64,000 bases of DNA from Paenibacillus endoradicis (GTDB taxonomy: Bacteria; Bacillota; Bacilli; Paenibacillales; Paenibacillaceae): the NCBI RefSeq assembly GCF_024721975.1, contig NZ_JANQBB010000004.1, positions 310,001-374,000 of the forward strand, written 5' to 3'. Below are positions 36,410 to 45,236 of this stretch, one piece after another; the first letter of the stretch is position 1, and the number at the start of each line of letters is the position of its first letter. The position numbers and the translations under genes are program-made. The notes beneath the pieces are model-generated. The model made no database searches. It saw only the letters and a program-made list of their open reading frames with translations, and was not told where the DNA came from.

Positions 36410-38473
36410 TTAGTTATGTTTTACACGGTCATCAACTTCTGATTTCTTAGCATTGTTGAAGCGGTCTAGTGTTCCCACGAGATAACCAGTAATTCTTCTA
36501 ATTCGTTCAAATTTTACAGTGTCATCATCTTCGTTTCTACCACATTGAGGACAAATATTCGCTTTAATAACTCCTGAAAATCCGCAAGAAGGATCACGAT
36601 CAATAGGGTGATTAATGCTACCGTAGCCGATTCCTGATTCTTTCATCGTTCGAATAATGGTCTCAAAAGCTTCAATATTATGAACAGGGTCGCCATCTAA
36701 TTCAACATATGTAATATGTCCTGCATTTGTTAGTTCGTGATAAGGTGCTTCTCTCGTAATCTTGTCGTATGCTGTTAATGGATAATAGACAGGAATATGG
36801 AATGAGTTCGTATAATAATCGCGATCAGTAACTCCAATAATGGTACCGTATTGCTGACGATCTATAGTAGTAAACCTACCTGATAGCCCTTCAGCAGGTG
36901 TTGCAATTAATGAAAAATTAAGTTGATATTGATTGGCTGCTTCATCCATACGCCGTCGCATATGTGTAATAATACGAAGACCGAGTTGCTCTGCCTCTTC
37001 ACTCTCACCATGATGTTTGCCTATTAACGCGGTTAGGCATTCCGCTAATCCGATAAATCCAACCGTTAATGTACCTTCCTTAATAACATCTGCGATTGTA
37101 TCATTCCACTCTAAATTTTCAGAGCCTCGCCATACATGTTGCCCCATTAGAAAAGGGAAGTTTTTCACACGCTTTTTTCCTTGTAACTTCATCCGATCCA
37201 ATAGTTGTTCTATCACAATATTAATCTGTTGGTCTAATGCTTCAAAAAACTGTTGTAACATCGGTTCACGATTAGAGATGATACCATGTTTAATGGCTAG
37301 ACGCGGGAGATTAATCGTAGTGAATGAAAGATTACCTCTTCCACTAACAATTTCATCTCCATAGATATTACCTAGCACTCTTGTTCTACAACCCATATAG
37401 GTTGCTTCCGTTTCTGGTCTACCTGCAATATAATGCTTAGCGTTGAATGGAGCATCAAGAAAGCTGAAGTTAGGAAATAAACGCTTAGCCGATACACGAC
37501 AACTCAGTTTAAACAGATCATAGTTTGGATCACCAGAATTATAGTTAACCCCTTCTTTAACTTTGAAGATTAGTATTGGAAATATCGCTGTTTCGCCGTT
37601 ACCTAAACCTTCTTCAACAGAAAGAAGAAGATTTTCCGATATCATTCTGCCTTCTGCGGATATATCTGTACCAAAGTTAACACTGGAAAATGGAACTTGA
37701 GCCCCCGCACGAGAATGCATCGTGTTTAAATTGTGAATAAAGGCTTCCATAGCTTGATATGTTTTACGATTTGTTTCACGATAAGCCTCTTTGTAAGCGA
37801 ATTGTTGAATCTTATTGGCAGTCGATTCATCAAGAGAATACAAATGAATCAGTTGTTCTAGTTCGAACGCTTTATACTGCTCAATCATATCAATTTGCAA
37901 CATATGGCTACATTCTGACTCCATTTTGTGAACCCAATGCTTCATCTGTAATAACTGTTCATCACTAAGTTCAAGGAGAAGTTGTAATGCTTGTCGTAAA
38001 TAATTAGCATAGCTTTTCTTGAACGTTTTACGCACACCATCAGATAAGCCATAATCGAAAAAGGGAATGCTTTGTCCACCGTGCTGATCGTTTTGATTAC
38101 TTTGAATAGCGATTGCAGCTAATGCTGCATAACTTATAATGTCGTTAGGTTCTCTTAAAAACCCGTGTCCAGTGGAAAATCCATTAGCAAATAGTTTCTG
38201 CAAATCAATCTGACAACAAGTTAATGTTCCCATATTCATAAAATCCAGATCGTGTATATGAATATCGCCATGTTCATGAGCATAAGCGTGATGCGGCTGT
38301 AACACATGAGTTTTACAAAATTGTTTGGACACGACACTACCATATTGGAGCATAGTTCCCATAGCGGTATTTCCATCAATATTGGCATTTTCTCGCTTAC
38401 TATTTGTCGTCTCTGCATCGGAAAATGTAATTTCAGCAATGATTTCCATCAGTTTGCTATCGTTATTAATCAA
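36410..38473 (-). CDS. nrdD: Anaerobic ribonucleoside-triphosphate reductase (class III)
   Basis: The likely start is TTG at 38473, six bases after GGGAGGT, giving 687 residues that begin MINNDSKLMEI; longer frames include this ribosome site as codons. The 10-stranded glycyl-radical barrel has the family strings HIHDLDFM, NTMHSRAGAQVPFSSVNFG, and GFIGLAECL. Near the C terminus is the CGFSG...CPQCGR zinc site and the radical residue Gly663 in RRITGYL. It reduces NTPs to dNTPs without oxygen, and NrdG activates it. Two NrdR boxes lie upstream, so it should be repressed when dATP is high. Confidence 0.95.
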   Translation of the reverse strand: MINNDSKLMEIIAEITFSDAETTNSKRENANIDGNTAMGTMLQYGSVVSKQFCKTHVLQPHHAYAHEHGDIHIHDLDFMNMGTLTCCQIDLQKLFANGFSTGHGFLREPNDIISYAALAAIAIQSNQNDQHGGQSIPFFDYGLSDGVRKTFKKSYANYLRQALQLLLELSDEQLLQMKHWVHKMESECSHMLQIDMIEQYKAFELEQLIHLYSLDESTANKIQQFAYKEAYRETNRKTYQAMEAFIHNLNTMHSRAGAQVPFSSVNFGTDISAEGRMISENLLLSVEEGLGNGETAIFPILIFKVKEGVNYNSGDPNYDLFKLSCRVSAKRLFPNFSFLDAPFNAKHYIAGRPETEATYMGCRTRVLGNIYGDEIVSGRGNLSFTTINLPRLAIKHGIISNREPMLQQFFEALDQQINIVIEQLLDRMKLQGKKRVKNFPFLMGQHVWRGSENLEWNDTIADVIKEGTLTVGFIGLAECLTALIGKHHGESEEAEQLGLRIITHMRRRMDEAANQYQLNFSLIATPAEGLSGRFTTIDRQQYGTIIGVTDRDYYTNSFHIPVYYPLTAYDKITREAPYHELTNAGHITYVELDGDPVHNIEAFETIIRTMKESGIGYGSINHPIDRDPSCGFSGVIKANICPQCGRNEDDDTVKFERIRRITGYLVGTLDRFNNAKKSEVDDRVKHN

Positions 38474-38565
38474 GTGATGACCTCCCATAATGATAAAAAC
38501 AGCTCGTAACACAACATTAGAAAATGTTATTCAGTGTGAACGAGTACAGTCGAAATAATAATTAA

Positions 38566-38613
38566 ACACTATATGTAGTTGTTATTATTGTATTTAGATA
38601 CTATATGTATTAT
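38566..38613 (-). promoter_or_regulatory. Two tandem NrdR boxes before nrdDG
   Basis: ACACTATATGTAGTTG (38566-38581) and ATACTATATGTATTAT (38598-38613) both fit the NrdR-box pattern built on ACACTATATATAGTGT. Their centres are 32 bases apart, the three-turn spacing seen for cooperative NrdR binding. They lie about 95-140 bases before the nrdD start. The rest of the 38474-38776 gap is AT-rich promoter sequence. Confidence 0.8.
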
Positions 38614-38776
38614 ATCTTATAAATTTTGAATGTTAAGTCTAATTAGACTACAATAATGATGATTCGATATTTAGACACATCATGCGAGTGAGAATAGTTA
38701 GTTGTAGAGAAATGTTCAAACATTTCATATAAATAAGTTAAGTATGTGAACATGGGATAAAGAGAGGATGAAAAAG

Positions 38777-39049
38777 ATGGAACAACCGATGATGGTCGCT
38801 AGAAATGGTGTGATTACTAGCATTAGAAAGATCGGAAAGTATAAGTCGATTCAGATAGACGGAATAGGAGTGAATGGTGTCGTTCTCAATGTTGATGAGA
38901 ATACAATCATTCGTAATCAAGCTGGCGAAATAATTGGTTTAGATGATCTAGCAATTGGAATGGTTATTCATGTTCAACATAGTTTAGCGATGACAATGAG
39001 CTTACCACCTCAAACTTATGCGTACAGTATTAACATACAATCTTCATAA
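38777..39049 (+). CDS. Small hypothetical protein, 90 residues
   Basis: The ATG at 38777 follows GAGAGG by eight bases; the earlier ATG at 38768 abuts that site. The protein is all-beta in pattern (VARNGVITSIRKIG, IQIDGIGVNGVVLNVDENTII, IGLDDLAIGMVIHVQHSLAMTMSLPPQTYAYSI), like a small OB-fold-like or stalk-domain protein. Similar SLPPQT-ending domains occur in Paenibacillaceae secreted proteins, but here there is no signal peptide. I do not recognise a function. It diverges from nrdD. Confidence 0.75.
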   Translation: MEQPMMVARNGVITSIRKIGKYKSIQIDGIGVNGVVLNVDENTIIRNQAGEIIGLDDLAIGMVIHVQHSLAMTMSLPPQTYAYSINIQSS

Positions 39050-39100
39050 TGCTAAGTGGGCAGCATCACCGTAAAATCTTCATAACGCTAAGCGGACAGC
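39039..39100 (+). repeat. 26-base imperfect direct repeat around the end of the small gene
   Basis: Copies at 39039-39064 and 39075-39100 share 23 of 26 bases, 36 bases apart; the first copy includes the stop codon and the second forms the left arm of the terminator. It looks like a local duplication. Confidence 0.6.
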
Positions 39101-39120
39101 TAATATCTGTCCGCTTTTTT
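39090..39120 (+). terminator. Terminator after the 90-residue protein gene
   Basis: AAGCGGACAG / CTGTCCGCTT with a short loop followed by TTTTTT. Confidence 0.85.
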
Positions 39121-39320
39121 GTTAAGCAAAAAACGATAGAATCATCGTACTGCTCACGTCGTGATTTTAGAAATGCACTGTAAATATCTGATAGATTGTA
39201 TCAACTGTCAATTAAGGATATACTAAATCGGACAATCAGTATCCGCTTTAGTAGTGGTTATGGATTTGAAACGTGACATTATTATAAATAACTGAATGAA
39301 TAAATGAGGTGATTGATACT

Positions 39321-39803
39321 ATGCAGATGAAAACGGGAGTGGAGCAAGCGGTGTATGCTACGTTTATGCTCAGTTTCTTACCGGATAAGGCAGTCCTTCC
39401 AGGAGAAGTCATTAGTCAACGAATAGGTGCATCACCAACTTATTTTCAGAAATTGTTACGGAAATTAGTGAGTGCGGATCTAATCACTTCTGTTGCTGGA
39501 GTTAAAGGTGGATTTAAGTTGCAGCGTCGCCCGGAACAGATTTCGGTCTATGATATTTATATGGCAATCGAAGGAAAGCAATCATTATATTCTTCTAACG
39601 GTATTATTCAAGATATGTTACATATCTCACCGTCTGCACAATGTTGTCTGCTGTCTGATCTTATGGAAGAAGCTGAAAGTGCATGGATAACCGTATTGAA
39701 AAAAGAAACGATAGCCTCGTTGGTTGAGAAATTTCAAACAGCAACGTATCAGCAAGAGATAGAATCATTTCATCGTTGGTTAGACGCGAAAATTGTTTAT
39801 TAA
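39321..39803 (+). CDS. Rrf2 family transcriptional regulator
   Basis: The ATG at 39321, after GAGGTGAT, gives 160 residues. The winged-helix start VEQAVYATFML, then ISQRIGASPTYFQKLLRKLVSADLITSVAGVKGGFKLQR, is typical of Rrf2. The usual three-Cys iron-sulfur binding segment is only partly present (a CC pair in PSAQCCLLS), so it may not hold a cluster. It is 33 bases before a flavin-dependent monooxygenase gene and is probably its regulator in one operon. Confidence 0.9.
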   Translation: MQMKTGVEQAVYATFMLSFLPDKAVLPGEVISQRIGASPTYFQKLLRKLVSADLITSVAGVKGGFKLQRRPEQISVYDIYMAIEGKQSLYSSNGIIQDMLHISPSAQCCLLSDLMEEAESAWITVLKKETIASLVEKFQTATYQQEIESFHRWLDAKIVY

Positions 39804-39836
39804 ACATAGATATTAGTATAGAGAGGGAGATTAAGT

Positions 39837-40829
39837 ATGAAGTTAAGTGTGTTAGATCAAGCTCCAGTCACAAAAGGCAATACTGCACTAGATGCACTTA
39901 TAAAGGCAGAGCAATTGGCAATTGTAGCGGAACAGTTAGGATATGAGCGTATGTGGATGGCTGAGCATCATAACACGAACGGATTTGCTAGTTCTGCACC
40001 AGAAATCATCGTTGCTCATATTGCAGCGAAAACGAAGAAGATTCGAGTTGGTACTGGTGGAACAATGATTATGCATTATTCACCTTATAAGATGGCAGAA
40101 GTGTTCAAAACTTTAAGCGCACTTGCTCCAGGTAGAATAGATTTTGGTGTAGGGCGAGCTCCGGGTGGAGATAATGCAGCTATCTTTGCATTAGCAGAAG
40201 GTCGTCAGCCAGATTTACATCATTTATATGAAAAGTTAGATACAACATTGAAATTCATTAATGACGAAGCACCAGAGTCGTCTATTTATAATAAGATGCT
40301 TGCTACGCCAGCTCATGTTCCACTTCCAGAAGCATGGTTACTAGGTTCTAGTGGAAATAGTGCAGTACAAGCAGGTCGCAAAGGTTTGGGTTACTCCTAT
40401 GCACAATTTTTTAATGGATTTATGGAGAAAGAAATATTTGAAGCATACCGCCAAAACTTTGTGCCATCAGTTTATATGGAAAAGCCAGAAATTATTGTTT
40501 CGTACGCAGTAACAACAGCTGAGTCGAAAGAAGAAGCAGAATTTCAAGCGAAACCTTTTGATATCTCTCGAATGCTTATGATGAGAGGGCAGATCGTAGA
40601 ACGTATGACACCTGAAGAAGCGCAAGATTATCCACTGTCTGAAATGGACCGTATGTTTATTAAAGATAATCGTAAAATGCATTTCGTCGGTACACCTCAA
40701 GAAGTAGCAGATAAGTTACTTCAAGAGCAACAAACGTATGGATTCGATGAAGCGATGATTTGTACAATTCCACATTCTCAAGAGGTTCGACTGAATGTAT
40801 ATCGATTGTTAGCACAACAATTAATGTAA
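39837..40829 (+). CDS. Luciferase-like (LLM class) flavin-dependent oxidoreductase
   Basis: A 330-residue TIM-barrel protein of the bacterial luciferase superfamily (YwcH-like group): LSVLDQAPVTKGNT, GYERMWMAEHHNTNGFASSAPE, RIRVGTGGTMIMHYSPYKMAEVF, and PGRIDFGVGRAPGGD. Members use reduced FMN and oxygen to oxidise small substrates; the substrate cannot be assigned. AGAGGGAG precedes the ATG. It is linked to the Rrf2 regulator upstream and closed by a terminator. Confidence 0.92.
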   Translation: MKLSVLDQAPVTKGNTALDALIKAEQLAIVAEQLGYERMWMAEHHNTNGFASSAPEIIVAHIAAKTKKIRVGTGGTMIMHYSPYKMAEVFKTLSALAPGRIDFGVGRAPGGDNAAIFALAEGRQPDLHHLYEKLDTTLKFINDEAPESSIYNKMLATPAHVPLPEAWLLGSSGNSAVQAGRKGLGYSYAQFFNGFMEKEIFEAYRQNFVPSVYMEKPEIIVSYAVTTAESKEEAEFQAKPFDISRMLMMRGQIVERMTPEEAQDYPLSEMDRMFIKDNRKMHFVGTPQEVADKLLQEQQTYGFDEAMICTIPHSQEVRLNVYRLLAQQLM

Positions 40830-40913
40830 GTTTCCGTTCAAGAGTTGAGTATGGACATACATCGAACAATAGGCAGAGTATCGTATTAAAGTAATATATT
40901 GAAGTAATAAGTG

Positions 40914-40959
40914 AAGGGTTGGAGAAGTGAGCGTAAATACTCACCTGTCCAACCCTTTT
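40914..40959 (+). terminator. Terminator of the Rrf2/LLM operon
   Basis: AAGGGTTGGA / TCCAACCCTT outer stem and GTGAG / CTCAC inner stem, ending in TTTT. Confidence 0.8.
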
Positions 40960-41056
40960 ACTAAGAAAGAATAGCAATTTAAGGAATACTACATAGATTT
41001 AAAATTTTCGATATACAGTCTGATAATGGTATGATGTATCTATAAATGATTAATAA

Positions 41057-41080
41057 TTGACTTCTCAACATAGAAGTCAA
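41057..41080. promoter_or_regulatory. Inverted repeat before hxlR
   Basis: Perfect 9-base arms TTGACTTCT / AGAAGTCAA with a six-base gap, 29 bases before the hxlR start. It is an operator candidate; TTGACT could also serve as a -35 element but the nearest TATGAT is 20 bases away. Confidence 0.45.
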
Positions 41081-41108
41081 ATTATGATTAAGTAAGGGGT
41101 CATGTGAC

Positions 41109-41447
41109 TTGGGTAATTTACATTTTAAAGAGACAGTTGAATTAACGTTAAAGGTCATAGGTGGAAAATGGAAGCCTGTTATCCTTTGTCATTTAACAGA
41201 AGGTACACATCGATTCGGTGAATTAAAGCGAGAAATGCCTCAAATTACTCAGAAGATGTTAACGCAACAACTACGTGAATTAGAAGAGGATTCAGTTATA
41301 GAGCGTAAAATATATGTGCAAGTTCCTCCGAAAGTAGAATATTCCTTAACGGAGTACGGTTTAACGGTTAAACAACTGCTCAATGTATTATCAGAGTGGG
41401 GGGATAAGCATCTTACAATGATGACAGATTCCTCTAATCGTGAGTAA
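41109..41447 (+). CDS. hxlR: HxlR, formaldehyde-responsive activator of hxlAB
   Basis: A 112-residue HxlR-family winged-helix regulator from a TTG start ten bases after AAGGGG. It has LKVIGGKWKPVILCHL, ITQKMLTQQLRELEEDSVI, and VPPKVEYSLTEYG, very like B. subtilis HxlR, including a Cys in the first recognition segment thought to react with formaldehyde. It precedes hxlA and hxlB in the same direction, as in B. subtilis, where HxlR switches on hxlAB in formaldehyde. Confidence 0.9.
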   Translation: MGNLHFKETVELTLKVIGGKWKPVILCHLTEGTHRFGELKREMPQITQKMLTQQLRELEEDSVIERKIYVQVPPKVEYSLTEYGLTVKQLLNVLSEWGDKHLTMMTDSSNRE

Positions 41448-41488
41448 ATATCTATTTGATAGTTACCAAATGGGTACTACGTTACATA

Positions 41489-41503
41489 AAAGTGCGTACT
41501 GTT
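41489..41503. promoter_or_regulatory. HxlR-type operator candidate before hxlA
   Basis: AAAGTGCGTACTGTT, identical to 23515-23529 at the other HxlR locus, 69 bases before the hxlA start. A second half-like element GGGTACTAC lies 17 bases to the left. Confidence 0.55.
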
Positions 41504-41571
41504 CAATCGGAACATTAAACTCTAATATTGGTGTTGCAGTATAAACCTAACTTTAGAGGAGTAGATTATAT

Positions 41572-42204
41572 ATGAAATTACAATTAGCGTTAGATCTTGT
41601 TGATATCCAAGGTGCCATTGAGGTAGTTAAGCAAGTAGAATCTTATGTTGATATTGTGGAGATTGGAACACCAATTATTATTAATGAAGGATTGCATGCG
41701 GTTAAAGCTCTAAAAGAAACTTTTCCTAACCTAACAGTTCTTGCTGATTTGAAAATTATGGATGCGGCAGGCTTTGAAGTAATGAAAGCCTCTGAAGCTG
41801 GAGCTGACATCGTTACGATACTTGGCGTTGCAGAAGATGCGAGTATTCAAGGTGCGGTTGAAGAAGCTCGAAAACAAGGGAAACAAATTTTAGTAGATAT
41901 GATTGCAGTGAAAAATTTAGCAGAGCGTGCCCTACAAATAGATGCATTCGGCGTAGATTATATTTGTGTTCATACTGGGTATGATCTTCAAGCTGTTGGA
42001 CAAAATTCGTTCGAAGATCTTCGTACGATTAAAGCCGTTGTGAAGAACGCAAAAGTTGCTGTAGCAGGTGGCATTAAGTTAGAAACATTACCTGAAGTAA
42101 TCGCTGTTCAGCCTGATCTTATCATTGTTGGTGGCGGAATTACTGGTCATGCAGATATTCAAGCAGCAGCAGCTCAGATGCAACAATTGATCCAAAAAGG
42201 ATAG
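41572..42204 (+). CDS. hxlA: 3-hexulose-6-phosphate synthase
   Basis: A 210-residue TIM-barrel enzyme of the OMP decarboxylase suprafamily: MKLQLALDLVD, VEIGTPIIINEG, VLADLKIMDAAGFE, VDMIAVKN, YICVHTGYD, and VAGGIK...IIVGGGITGH. It joins formaldehyde to ribulose 5-phosphate. AGAGGAG precedes the ATG. The isomerase gene hxlB follows after eight bases, so the two form the formaldehyde-fixing ribulose monophosphate module. All catalytic strings (Asp-Lys-x-x-Asp) are present. Confidence 0.96.
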   Translation: MKLQLALDLVDIQGAIEVVKQVESYVDIVEIGTPIIINEGLHAVKALKETFPNLTVLADLKIMDAAGFEVMKASEAGADIVTILGVAEDASIQGAVEEARKQGKQILVDMIAVKNLAERALQIDAFGVDYICVHTGYDLQAVGQNSFEDLRTIKAVVKNAKVAVAGGIKLETLPEVIAVQPDLIIVGGGITGHADIQAAAAQMQQLIQKG

Positions 42205-42212
42205 TACTAGAT

Positions 42213-42770
42213 ATGACGAATAAATATAATATTTATACGATTATGGCAGAACTAAATGTGGCTGCTAATCAAGTGGTTGATGAGCAGTTAGAGCAATTAG
42301 CGGAGGCTATTATAGACTCTGGTCGTATTTTTGTAGCAGGTGCAGGTCGTTCTGGATTGATGATGAGGTCATTTGCGATGAGGTTAATGCATCTTGGGTT
42401 AGATGTATACGTTGTTGGGGAGACGGTGACACGTAGTATAGCCAAGGGAGATCTATTGTTAATAGGTACAGGTTCAGGAGAGACGAGATCGCTCATTCCT
42501 ATGGCTGAAAAGGCAATAAGCCTTGAAGCGAAGGTAGCGACATTAACATTGTCTTCGTCTTCTGCCATTGGGAGGCTAGCGAATCTCATCGTTCAACTTC
42601 CGGGAGCACCGAAAAATCAGTTAGATCAAGAAGTATCAACGATACAACCAATGGGTTCGTTATTTGAACAAGTATTATTGCTTGTATGCGATGCTGTAAT
42701 TCTGAAATTAATGCAGAAACAAACAAGCAGTGGTAGAACAATGTACGGCAATCATGCAAATTTAGAATAG
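42213..42770 (+). CDS. hxlB: 6-phospho-3-hexuloisomerase
   Basis: A 185-residue SIS-domain sugar isomerase: FVAGAGRSGLMMRSFAMRLMHLG, VVGETVTRSIAKGDLLLIGTGSGET, TIQPMGSLFEQ. It turns D-arabino-3-hexulose 6-phosphate into fructose 6-phosphate, the second step after HxlA. Only eight bases separate it from hxlA, consistent with translational coupling. Together they detoxify formaldehyde into the pentose/hexose phosphate pool. Confidence 0.96.
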   Translation: MTNKYNIYTIMAELNVAANQVVDEQLEQLAEAIIDSGRIFVAGAGRSGLMMRSFAMRLMHLGLDVYVVGETVTRSIAKGDLLLIGTGSGETRSLIPMAEKAISLEAKVATLTLSSSSAIGRLANLIVQLPGAPKNQLDQEVSTIQPMGSLFEQVLLLVCDAVILKLMQKQTSSGRTMYGNHANLE

Positions 42771-42798
42771 ATAATGCGATATAAACTTACCATATAAT

Positions 42799-42853
42799 AA
42801 GCTTCTCCTTAGTATTGGATTCTATCGAACCAATAGTAAAGGGACGCTTTTTT
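42799..42853 (+). terminator. Terminator of the hxlAB operon
   Basis: AAGC...CCTTAGTATTGG / CCAATAGTAAAGGGACGCTT imperfect hairpin followed by T residues. Confidence 0.7.
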
Positions 42854-43102
42854 GTGTGCGAGTAAACTATGCAACAAACAATGTTGTTACTATTCATGAA
42901 CTAATTTGTGCTAAAGCAGAATATGAATAGATGAAGAAGAGTTTATAATATAGTTAATTTATTGATAAAAGTTACCATTTGCTGACGAATATGATAATCT
43001 GATATTACGTGCTTAGTAACTATCCATAAAGGATACTTGGCCGTAATACTATAGGTACAACATATTACTAATATTGTTCACAAAAATGATGAGGTGATGA
43101 CA
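42854..43102. other. Intergenic region before lemA
   Basis: Together with the terminator this makes a 332-base gap with no gene. It is AT-rich with several short dyads (for example ACAACATATTACTAATATTGT near 43057), but no promoter or regulator site that I can name. Confidence 0.3.
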
Positions 43103-43666
43103 ATGGTAGGCGTTGGAATTTTACTTGGCTTAATTGTAATCGTAGGTATTTTCTTAATTGCTACATACAATGGTCTAGTTAGTCGACGAAATCGAATTAA
43201 AGAAGCCTTAGTTGCAATTGATGTTTACTTACAAAATCGTTATGATGCGTTGACGCAAATTGCTGAAGTGGTCGTTTCTTATGCAACACATGAACGTGAG
43301 ACGCTAGCTCAAGTTACTAGTATGCGCGCGGGATTAAATAAGCAACCGCCATCAGCAGAGAAAATGAAGCAATATGAAGAAGTAGACAGAGCACTTTCTT
43401 CTATTAATTTTCAAGCTGAAGCCTATCCTGAAATAAAAGCGAATGAAAATTACTTGCACTTACAACGTACAATTAATGAGCTAGAAGAGAAGCTATCTGC
43501 TAGTCGCCGTAGCTATAACTCCAATGTTGCTGGGTATAATACTGCAATCCAATCTATACCGACGAATATGGTTGCAGGAATGTTCGGCTTCCGTGAAGAA
43601 AGCCTGCTAGAAATTGCTCAAGACAAAAAGGCTGAAGTGAATCTTAGAAATATATTAGGGAGGTAA
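43103..43666 (+). CDS. lemA: LemA family protein
   Basis: The ATG at 43103 (eight bases after GAGG) gives 187 residues. One N-terminal membrane helix (about 1-22), then the LemA three-helix bundle: YNGLVSRRNRIKEALVAIDVYLQNRYDALTQI, YATHERETL, NFQAEAYPEIKANENYLHLQ, and RRSYNSNVAGYNTAIQSIPTNMVAGMFGF. The conserved SRR-x-x-I-x-EA-x-x-x-ID and tyrosine-rich segment are intact. LemA proteins are of unknown function; the pairing with the DUF3137 gene, five bases later, is recurrent. Confidence 0.95.
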   Translation: MVGVGILLGLIVIVGIFLIATYNGLVSRRNRIKEALVAIDVYLQNRYDALTQIAEVVVSYATHERETLAQVTSMRAGLNKQPPSAEKMKQYEEVDRALSSINFQAEAYPEIKANENYLHLQRTINELEEKLSASRRSYNSNVAGYNTAIQSIPTNMVAGMFGFREESLLEIAQDKKAEVNLRNILGR

Positions 43667-43671
43667 CGCTA

Positions 43672-44712
43672 ATGTTACCAACTTATGGAGAAGTTAATGC
43701 ACGACTTAAAGTACCGCTCGAATCATTAGATCAAATAAGAGAGTTCGCTTCACAGAAGCGGGCAAAGTATCAAAAGGTGCTAGGGGTATTATTTATTATC
43801 AATGTGATTAGTACGATTATTAGTTTAAGCTTTCAATCCTATTACTTTATAATTGGCTGGATTATTTTAATTATTATAGCAATTATGTCTATGACGGCAA
43901 GGCAGAATAGCGCTAAGCAATATCGGAAGATATATAAGTCCGAGGTTGTCGCGCCGTTTGCATCCAAAATGGTAGAACTATGTGCAACACCATCAGATAG
44001 TGAAAACCATATTTATTATTGTAACTATTATCCTGAGGATCGTATGGACGATCGTTGGATTGAACGTTGTAAATTATTTGATTTCACCATTGATGAAACA
44101 ACCGGCGAAGATTTGCTTATGGGACAGTTAGGACTAACTGAATTTCGGTTTTCAGAATTAAAACTAGTAGAAATTACTGAAACAACGGATTCGAAAGGGA
44201 ATAGATCAACGACAGAGGAAACTAGATTTTCCGGAGTGTTATTTGTTGCTGATTTCAAAAAGCATTTCTCAGGAATTACGATTTTACAGTCACGTAATGT
44301 GGTCCCGCCGGGTAGTGGATTGTTCAAAAAAATGTTTGGATCTTTCAAACAATATTCAATGGTAGGTGCTAGTAGATTTGCGAAAATTAAAATTGAGTTG
44401 GAAAGCGAAGAATTCAATGCTCATTTTAACATACGAACTTCAGATGATATTGAGGCAAGATATTTATTGTCTCCGAATTTTATGGAGCAAATACTAGATT
44501 TCAAAAAATCACATAACGAACAGATTGATATATCGTTTGTTGATTCCTATATGTGTATTGCGATAGCCTCTGATTCTAATTACTTTGAAGAGCCGATGCA
44601 TAAAGTCAATGATGCAGGGTATAGGATGAAGGCAGTCTACGAAGATTTGAAATTTTTCTTTGGTCTTATTGAAGAGTTTGATCTCAATACAAGAATTTGG
44701 AGTAAGAAATAA
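43672..44712 (+). CDS. DUF3137 family membrane protein
   Basis: A 346-residue protein with two membrane helices (about 36-55 and 60-78) and a large soluble C-terminal domain with FRFSELKLVEIT, FSGVLFVADFKKHFSGITILQ, and MCIAIAS, matching DUF3137. A ribosome site GGGAGG overlaps the lemA stop, giving coupling. LemA/DUF3137 pairs occur widely without a defined role. A terminator follows. Confidence 0.85.
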   Translation: MLPTYGEVNARLKVPLESLDQIREFASQKRAKYQKVLGVLFIINVISTIISLSFQSYYFIIGWIILIIIAIMSMTARQNSAKQYRKIYKSEVVAPFASKMVELCATPSDSENHIYYCNYYPEDRMDDRWIERCKLFDFTIDETTGEDLLMGQLGLTEFRFSELKLVEITETTDSKGNRSTTEETRFSGVLFVADFKKHFSGITILQSRNVVPPGSGLFKKMFGSFKQYSMVGASRFAKIKIELESEEFNAHFNIRTSDDIEARYLLSPNFMEQILDFKKSHNEQIDISFVDSYMCIAIASDSNYFEEPMHKVNDAGYRMKAVYEDLKFFFGLIEEFDLNTRIWSKK

Positions 44713-44723
44713 GTAACAGTAAG

Positions 44724-44760
44724 CACCAGCTACAGCAGTAATGTCGATAGCTGGTGTTTT
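44724..44760 (+). terminator. Terminator of lemA-DUF3137
   Basis: CACCAGCTA / TAGCTGGTG stem with a 15-base loop followed by TTTT. Confidence 0.8.
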
Positions 44761-44848
44761 CATCGACAAACATATATGCTGACAATTATAATAATGTTAG
44801 TAATGTACGATCATACTAAGATTATTATGAAAAGTTTGAGGAGAGATA

Positions 44849-45232
44849 ATGATGATTTCCAAATTAGGACAAGTAATGATCTATGTTAATGATCAAGATG
44901 AATCAGTTAAGTTTTGGACAGAGCAAGTTGGCTTTGTTGTTGTTTCAGAAGCAGACAATGGCCAAGGAATGAAATGGATTGAAATTGCCCCGACTTTACA
45001 AGCAGGAACAAGTCTAGTGCTTCATAACAAAGCTTTGGTTGCGGAAATGCAACCTGACATGAATTTTGGTACGCCATCATTAATGTTCTTCGCTAATGAA
45101 TTGGAGCAGCTATATACAAGCTTCAAGGAGAAGGGAATTACTGTAGGCGATTTAGTTACAATTCCAGGCGGAAAAGTATTTAACTTTGCTGATAAAGAAA
45201 ATAACTATTTTGCAATCATGGAACAACAATAA
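44849..45232 (+). CDS. VOC (glyoxalase/bleomycin-resistance) family protein
   Basis: A 127-residue protein with two beta-alpha-beta-beta-beta units typical of the vicinal oxygen chelate fold: LGQVMIYVNDQDESVKFWTEQVGF and the second unit ending KVFNFADKENNYFAIME. Some members are metal enzymes or drug-binding proteins; the usual first-strand metal His is not evident here (IYVNDQ), so the role is unclear. GAGGAGA precedes two ATGs; the second (44852) is equally possible. Single gene with terminator. Confidence 0.85.
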   Translation: MMISKLGQVMIYVNDQDESVKFWTEQVGFVVVSEADNGQGMKWIEIAPTLQAGTSLVLHNKALVAEMQPDMNFGTPSLMFFANELEQLYTSFKEKGITVGDLVTIPGGKVFNFADKENNYFAIMEQQ

Positions 45233-45236
45233 AGCG

